Source: Deltaproteobacteria bacterium (GTDB taxonomy: Bacteria; Desulfobacterota; Deferrisomatia; Deferrisomatales; Deferrisomataceae). From it: 12,830 bases of DNA. Every line of letters starts with the position of its first letter. Position 1 is the first letter of the stretch. Positions 12,818 to 12,830 of this stretch are shown piece after piece. The notes beneath the pieces were generated by a model that did not search any database, had not been told where the DNA came from, and saw only the letters and a list, made by a program, of their open reading frames with translations. Both the position numbers and the translations under genes were made by a program. The DNA lies in contig JAADGT010000141.1 in assembly GCA_013152215.1 (NCBI GenBank), positions 1-12,830 on the forward strand, in the 5' to 3' direction.

Positions 12818-12830
12818 GGCCCCTTAGCTC
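12818..12830 (+). tRNA. 5' end of a probable tRNA gene cut by the window edge
   Basis: The last 13 bases fit the first 13 positions of a canonical tRNA: 7-nt acceptor strand GGCCCCT, T at position 8, A at 9, and GCTC for the D-stem (10-13). No anticodon is visible, so the identity is unknown. The match is short, and the call stands or falls on the next 60 bases. Confidence 0.45.

Noticed and set aside
12775..12824. Further small inverted repeats (TCCCT/AGGGA and AGGGGC/GCCCCT) before the window end
   Set aside because: They are short, with long loops or overlapping the putative tRNA acceptor, and are expected by chance at this base composition.

Overview
The window is a very GC-rich bacterial stretch with every gene on the + strand. 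The third codon position is almost saturated with G/C, which is why long antisense ORFs appear that are not genes. Several traits suggest a GC-rich Gram-negative bacterium of the former Deltaproteobacteria (Desulfobacterota or Myxococcota-like): lipoproteins with a lipobox Cys, modular secreted proteins built from FN3, bacterial Ig-like, PA14 and Asp-box domains, and a c-type cytochrome P460 protein. This placement is inference from style; there is no rRNA or marker gene to confirm it.

Region 1 (1-10682) reads as one co-oriented, tightly packed cluster of five genes for exported proteins. They are: a large protein of no recognised family, truncated by the window's left edge (1-2844); a signal-peptide protein of three fibronectin type III domains (2848-3804); a small secreted protein with a carboxypeptidase-regulatory-like domain and a possible IPT/TIG-like domain (3801-4667); a giant 1692-residue lipoprotein (4687-9765); and a 298-residue lipoprotein with a poly-Gly linker and two beta-barrel-like domains (9786-10682). 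The gaps are 3 nt, a 4-nt ATGA overlap, 19 nt and 20 nt, each with a Shine-Dalgarno sequence, so they are probably one transcript with translational coupling. The giant lipoprotein has, in order, a lipobox, an N-terminal beta domain, three Ig-like modules, a PA14-like domain, two Ig-like modules, an NHL/SMP-30-like propeller, two nearly identical Ig-like modules, a six-Asp-box propeller, two Ca-binding Asp-rich loops and a nidogen-like C-terminal domain. No enzyme is recognisable in the cluster. The best reading is a cell-surface or extracellular adhesive/scaffold assembly of unknown purpose.

Region 2 (10683-10991) is a 309-nt non-coding gap. It holds a very strong GC-rich hairpin without a T-tract, a plausible sigma70-type promoter (TTGACG, 16 nt, TACGCT) and a leader with two mutually exclusive short hairpins.

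Region 3 (10992-12734) holds a periplasmic cytochrome P460-family protein with a C-terminal CxxCH heme c site, then, 63 nt later, a 12-helix MFS transporter whose ATG has no visible Shine-Dalgarno. Whether the two work together is unknown.

Region 4 (12735-12830) has a short dyad-symmetric element after the MFS gene. The last 13 bases match the first 13 positions of a canonical tRNA, so a tRNA gene probably runs off the right edge.
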